Shown here: positions 13,563-16,477 of the stretch, in pieces
How positions within the stretch are numbered: the stretch's first letter is position 1
Layout of the letters: the number at the start of each line of letters is the position of its first letter
Source of the DNA: an uncultured Agathobaculum sp.
Lineage (GTDB): Bacteria > Bacillota > Clostridia > Oscillospirales > Butyricicoccaceae
Direction of reading: 5' to 3'
Assembly (NCBI GenBank): GCA_944380945.1
Contig: CALWJG010000014.1
Location: forward strand, 1-16,477
Length of the DNA stretch: 16,477 nt
Notes under the pieces: model-generated
The model's database searches: none
Told to the model about the DNA's origin: nothing
What the model saw: only the letters and a program-made list of their open reading frames with translations
Position numbers and translations under genes: made by a program

Positions 13563-13592
13563 TTGACAAATGGACGCATACTGTTCTATGAT
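13563..13592 (+). promoter_or_regulatory. Promoter of the AEC transporter gene
   Basis: TTGACA (13563-13568) and TATGAT (13587-13592) are separated by 18 bp. The -35 box is perfect and the -10 box has five of six matches. The transcript would start near 13599, just upstream of the binding site, giving a very short leader. It faces away from the carboxypeptidase gene. Confidence 0.82.
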
Positions 13593-13606
13593 AAAATAGA
13601 AAATAT

Positions 13607-13613
13607 AGGAGGG
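13607..13613 (+). promoter_or_regulatory. Ribosome binding site fixing the TTG start of the AEC transporter
   Basis: AGGAGGG lies 6 nt before the TTG at 13620, an ideal spacing. It rules out the more upstream in-frame TTG at 13563, which is part of the -35 box and would be untranscribed. Confidence 0.85.
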
Positions 13614-13619
13614 TTATCC

Positions 13620-14555
13620 TTGCTGCAAAATGTATACATTCTTGTATCGCAGATCGTTATCATGTTCCTGCTCATGGCAGTGGGCTATGTGTGCTACCGC
13701 CTGAAGTATATCAATAACGACGGCGCCAGCCAGCTCTCGCTGGTGCTGACGCGCATCGTCGCGCCCTGTGTGGTCATCAACTCGTTTCAGCGCGAATTTG
13801 AGCCCGCGCTCGGCCGGGTGCTCGTGATCTCGCTGCTGTGCGCCGCATTTGCCATGGGGCTGTCCATTCTGGTCAGCCATGTGCTGTTCCGTGCAGGCGG
13901 GCCGCACAAAAACTATCCGGACAAGCGGATGTGCGTGGTGTTCACCAACTGCGGCTTTATGGCGCTGCCGCTGCTGGACGCGCTGTACGGCTCGTACGGC
14001 ATCTTTCTCGGCTCTTCCTTTATTGTGGTCAACAATCTGCTGCTGTGGAGCTACGGCGTGGCGCAGCTCACGCACGACGTGCCCCGCTACCAGCGCGTGC
14101 GCAATGTGCTGATCAATCCGGGCACGATCTCGTTTGCGATCGGCCTGCTGCTTTTCCTGACGCCGCTCGAGCTGCCCGCAATTCCGTCGACCTGCGTCTC
14201 CTATCTGGCTTCGCTCAACACGCCGGTCGCTATGCTCATTCTGGGCGCGTTCCTCGCCCAGTGCGACCTGCGCTCCTGCTTTCAGGACAGGCAGGTGTAT
14301 TATATCACCGCACTGCGCCTGATCGTGCTGCCGCTGATCACGCTGGCGGTCTTCCTGCTGCTGCCGCTCGAGACCACGCTGCGCAACAGCATGCTGATCA
14401 GCGCCGCCGCGCCGGTGGCCATGGTGTGCTCGATGTTCGGGCAGGTCTACGGCACGGACTACCTGTTTGCCACGCGGGCGGTCGCGCTGTCGACCATCCT
14501 GTCCGCAATCACCATCCCCGCCCTGATCGCGCTCTGCGGCCTGCTGGGCGGATGA
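13620..14555 (+). CDS. AEC (auxin efflux carrier) family transporter
   Basis: A 311-residue integral membrane protein with about ten hydrophobic segments in two halves, the pattern of the bile/arsenite/riboflavin-type AEC family. Family features include VFTNCGFMALPLLDALYG (near the end of the first half), NPGTISFAIGLLLF at the start of the second half, and APVAMVCSMFGQVYGTD near the C-terminus. Bacterial members carry malate, malonate or other small organic anions. The substrate cannot be assigned here. Translation starts at a TTG chosen from the AGGAGGG site. It is the only rightward gene, transcribed away from the carboxypeptidase and towards the CPCC gene, with its own promoter and a strong terminator, so it forms a single-gene unit. 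Confidence 0.9.
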   Translation: MLQNVYILVSQIVIMFLLMAVGYVCYRLKYINNDGASQLSLVLTRIVAPCVVINSFQREFEPALGRVLVISLLCAAFAMGLSILVSHVLFRAGGPHKNYPDKRMCVVFTNCGFMALPLLDALYGSYGIFLGSSFIVVNNLLLWSYGVAQLTHDVPRYQRVRNVLINPGTISFAIGLLLFLTPLELPAIPSTCVSYLASLNTPVAMLILGAFLAQCDLRSCFQDRQVYYITALRLIVLPLITLAVFLLLPLETTLRNSMLISAAAPVAMVCSMFGQVYGTDYLFATRAVALSTILSAITIPALIALCGLLGG

Positions 14556-14574
14556 TATTCTGCCGTAAATGCTG

Positions 14575-14608
14575 CGAGGGTGCGGACCCAAATGGGTCCG
14601 CACCCTCG
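14575..14608 (+). terminator. Terminator between converging genes
   Basis: A perfect 15-bp stem, CGAGGGTGCGGACCC (14575-14589) with GGGTCCGCACCCTCG (14594-14608), and a 4-nt AAAT loop. On the plus strand it is followed by TTTGTCTATT. It ends the AEC transporter transcript and, although the T run on the other side is poor, probably also stops the leftward CPCC transcript. Confidence 0.88.
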
Positions 14609-14613
14609 TTTGT

Positions 14614-15027
14614 CTATTCGTCCGTTTCCCACCGCAGGCGGGGATCGCAGATGCCGAACACGCGGAAATTCAGCTGCGCCTCCGAAAGCGACAGGCCGTG
14701 GTTCTGGTCGCTCGGCGCTTCCGCATCCGCCGCAAACGGGTCGATCTCCCACCCGCACACCGGGCAGATATAGCCCGGGGACGGGTTTTCCGGAATGTCC
14801 GCCCCGCAGCAGGGGCAGGGCTCGGCCGGCAGCTCCGGCACGGCATACAGCAGCGCATCCGTGTCCTCTTCTGCGGTCTCGACATACAGATCGGGCCGGT
14901 CCTCCCACGGATCGGGCGGATCGTCCTCTGCATCATCCGCCGCGGCGTACAATGCCGCCTGCCAGTCCAGAAGCAGGCAGTCGTCCTGTGCTTCCGGCAA
15001 ATGCAGTTTCTTTTCCCGCTCAGTCAA
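14614..15027 (-). CDS. Cysteine-rich CPCC domain protein
   Basis: A 137-residue protein with a CPCC-type zinc-ribbon-like domain at about 68-128. EPCPCCGAD supplies Cys71, Cys73 and Cys74, and ICPVCGWEIDP supplies Cys88 and Cys91. HGLSLSEAQLNFRVFG at 110-125 is the family's typical C-terminal helix. Metal binding is expected but not proven. The first 67 residues are strongly acidic (DDAEDDPPDPWEDRPDL) and not part of the domain; I do not recognise them. The start is a TTG at 15027 overlapping the end of the exonuclease gene by 8 nt, preceded by GGTGATGATC. No ATG occurs before the domain. The function of the family is unknown. Overlap with the exonuclease gene means coupled translation. Confidence 0.8.
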   Translation of the reverse strand: MTEREKKLHLPEAQDDCLLLDWQAALYAAADDAEDDPPDPWEDRPDLYVETAEEDTDALLYAVPELPAEPCPCCGADIPENPSPGYICPVCGWEIDPFAADAEAPSDQNHGLSLSEAQLNFRVFGICDPRLRWETDE

Positions 15028-15769
15028 TTTCGATCATCACCGGACAGTGGTCCGAGCCGAACACATCGTTCAGGATGCGCGCTTGCCTGACACGGCTGAC
15101 AAAGCGGTCGGACACCAGAAAATAGTCGATGCGCCAGCCGGCGTTCTTCTCCCGCGCCTTGAAGCGGTAGCTCCACCAGGAGTATGCGCCCTCCAGATCG
15201 GGGTAGAAATGCCGGAAGGTATCGGTAAAGCCGGCCGCGAGCAGCGTGGTCATCTTCTCGCGCTCCTCGTCCGTAAAGCCGGCGTTGCGGCGGTTGGTCT
15301 TGGGGTTTTTCAGGTCGATCTCCTTGTGCGCGACGTTCATGTCCCCGCACACGATGACCGGCTTTTCCGCATCCAGCCTTTTCAGGTAGGCGCGGAAATC
15401 GTCCTCCCAGCGCATGCGGTAATCCAGCCGCTTGAGCTCGTCCTGCGAGTTGGGCGTATACACGGTGACCAGATAAAAGTCCCCGTAATCCGCCGTGATC
15501 ACGCGGCCCTCGTGGTCGTGCTCGTCGATCCCCATGCCGTAGGTCACGGCCTGCGGCTCCGATTTGGAAAACAGCGCCACGCCCGAATAGCCCTTTTTCT
15601 CCGCCGAGTTCCAGTATTCGTGATAGCCCTCGACCGCGGGCGCCTGCTCGGGCTGCAGCTTGGTCTCCTGCAGGCACATCATATCCGGCTGCTCTGCTGC
15701 GAGAAAATCAAAAAATCCCTTGCCCACGCAGGCGCGCAGGCCGTTGACATTCCAGGAAATCAGTTTCAT
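15020..15769 (-). CDS. xth: Exodeoxyribonuclease III / AP endonuclease
   Basis: A 249-residue Mg-dependent enzyme of base excision repair that cuts DNA at abasic sites and removes 3'-blocking groups and 3' nucleotides. The exonuclease-endonuclease-phosphatase motifs are complete: Asn7 in WNVNG, Glu35 in LQETK, Asp143 and Asn145 in CGDMNVAH, and Asp240-His241 in GSDHCPV. GWRIDYFLVS (211-220) is the usual substrate-side strand. Length is normal for the family. The ATG at 15769 has a GGGAGAGG binding site directly upstream and follows the aminotransferase stop by 24 nt, so the two are probably co-transcribed. Its end overlaps the CPCC gene. Confidence 0.95.
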   Translation of the reverse strand: MKLISWNVNGLRACVGKGFFDFLAAEQPDMMCLQETKLQPEQAPAVEGYHEYWNSAEKKGYSGVALFSKSEPQAVTYGMGIDEHDHEGRVITADYGDFYLVTVYTPNSQDELKRLDYRMRWEDDFRAYLKRLDAEKPVIVCGDMNVAHKEIDLKNPKTNRRNAGFTDEEREKMTTLLAAGFTDTFRHFYPDLEGAYSWWSYRFKAREKNAGWRIDYFLVSDRFVSRVRQARILNDVFGSDHCPVMIEID

Positions 15770-15793
15770 GGCCTCTCCCTCTTCCTGCTCCTC

Positions 15794-16477
15794 TTATCCT
15801 TTCAAGATGCCGCTCTCGTCGATGCGGCGCACGGCCTCCTCCATGCGCGCAGGCGGCACGACCAGCGCAAATCGCACATAGCCCTCGCCCTGCGCGCCGA
15901 ACGCGCTGCCCGGCACGCCGATCACACCGGTCTTTTCCATCAGCTCGATCACAAAATCGACCGAGGACGCAAACCGCGCCGGGATCTTCGCCCAGACGAA
16001 CATCGTGCCCTCTGCATCCGGCACATCCCAGCCGATGCGGCGCAGGCCGCCGCACAGCGCGTCTCGCCGCGCCATATAGCCTTCGCGGTTGCGCGCCACA
16101 ATATCCTGCGGCCCGTTCAGCGCCGCAGCGGCGCCCGCCTGCACCGGATAAAACGTGCCGTAATCGATCTGCGAACGGAATGCGCGGAAGCGGTCGAGCA
16201 CCTCGCGGTTGCCCAGCGCGAACGACACACGCATACCGGTCAGGTTATAGGTCTTGGAGAGCGAATTGAACTCAATGCCGACCTCCTTCGCGCCCGGGAT
16301 GGACAGGAAGGACAAGCCCTGCTCCCCGTTGAGCAGCAGATCGGAGTAGGCATTGTCGTGGATGACGATGATGTTATGCTCGCGCGCAAAGGTCACCAGC
16401 CGCTCATAGAACGCGCGCGGCGCGGTCACTGCGGTGGGGTTGTTCGGGTAGGACACCACCATCGCCTTGGCGCGCTC
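15794..16477 (-). CDS. Class I/II PLP-dependent aminotransferase, C-terminal part (cut by window edge)
   Basis: The last 227 residues of a fold-type I aminotransferase; the frame continues past the right edge with no start codon needed inside the window. Visible landmarks are MVVSYPNNPTA (Asn contacting the cofactor), IHDNAYSDLL (Asp and Tyr of the PLP site), FNSLSKTYNLTGMR with the Schiff-base lysine, and the C-terminal VRFALVVP strand, whose Arg binds the substrate carboxylate. The sequence is closest in style to the LL-diaminopimelate aminotransferase/AspC-like group, but substrate specificity cannot be fixed from this part. An internal ATG at 16462 is simply the Met of MVVSYPNNP and not a start. 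It leads the exonuclease-CPCC group. Confidence 0.92.
   Translation of the reverse strand, partial: ERAKAMVVSYPNNPTAVTAPRAFYERLVTFAREHNIIVIHDNAYSDLLLNGEQGLSFLSIPGAKEVGIEFNSLSKTYNLTGMRVSFALGNREVLDRFRAFRSQIDYGTFYPVQAGAAAALNGPQDIVARNREGYMARRDALCGGLRRIGWDVPDAEGTMFVWAKIPARFASSVDFVIELMEKTGVIGVPGSAFGAQGEGYVRFALVVPPARMEEAVRRIDESGILKG

Noticed and set aside
1..16477. CRISPR arrays, tRNA or rRNA genes, insertion sequences, prophage or toxin-antitoxin modules
   Set aside because: I saw no regularly spaced repeats, cloverleaf-like sequence, transposase or phage motifs. Nearly all of the window is covered by recognised genes.

Overview
The window looks like chromosomal core sequence from a GC-rich, low-branching Firmicute of the class Clostridia, probably an Oscillospiraceae/Butyricicoccaceae-type gut anaerobe. 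This placement is inferred from gene content and signals, not from a marker gene. The coding DNA is GC-rich. Promoters are AT-rich, with near-consensus -35/-10 boxes spaced 17-18 bp apart, and start codons carry purine-rich AGGAGG-like ribosome binding sites. Adjacent mltG and a U32 family tRNA-hydroxylation protein, ThyX, a CPCC-type zinc-ribbon protein and a small P-loop protein of unknown role fit this group.

Layout. At the left edge lies the 5' end of a leftward gene (probable cupin protein) with its own promoter. Positions 343-9062 hold ten leftward genes that nearly touch or overlap and look like one transcription unit: wecG/tagA-type glycosyltransferase, thyX, DUF2156 protein, GNAT acetyltransferase, DJ-1/PfpI protein, 5-formyltetrahydrofolate cyclo-ligase, CPBP-family membrane protein, mltG, U32 protein (TrhP-like) and popT (DUF368). 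A TTGAGA-17-TATAAT promoter precedes the first gene and a 16-bp-stem terminator follows the last. Positions 9063-9369 are non-coding and hold several hairpins, a terminator and that promoter. Next comes the leftward feoA-feoB ferrous iron uptake operon, with a TTGACA-17-TATAAT promoter and a 17-bp dyad at the predicted transcript start. Upstream of it, also leftward, are a small P-loop NTPase and a penicillin-binding D,D-carboxypeptidase. The only rightward gene is an AEC-family transporter (13620-14555). It converges, across a strong terminator, on a leftward group: aminotransferase (cut by the window edge), exodeoxyribonuclease III and a CPCC-domain protein.

How the genes fit together. The long operon mixes envelope functions (undecaprenyl-phosphate recycling by PopT, glycan-strand cleavage by MltG, a ManNAc-type glycosyl transfer onto a lipid carrier) with folate/thymidylate metabolism (ThyX and 5-FTHF cyclo-ligase), tRNA modification, and several enzymes of unknown substrate. 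The D,D-carboxypeptidase adds a further peptidoglycan function. I saw no phage, insertion sequence, CRISPR array, rRNA or tRNA. Most of the window is ordinary housekeeping DNA. The points most worth checking are the structured 9192-9335 segment, the altered FeoB G4 motif, the feo operator-like dyad and the DUF2156/GNAT pair.
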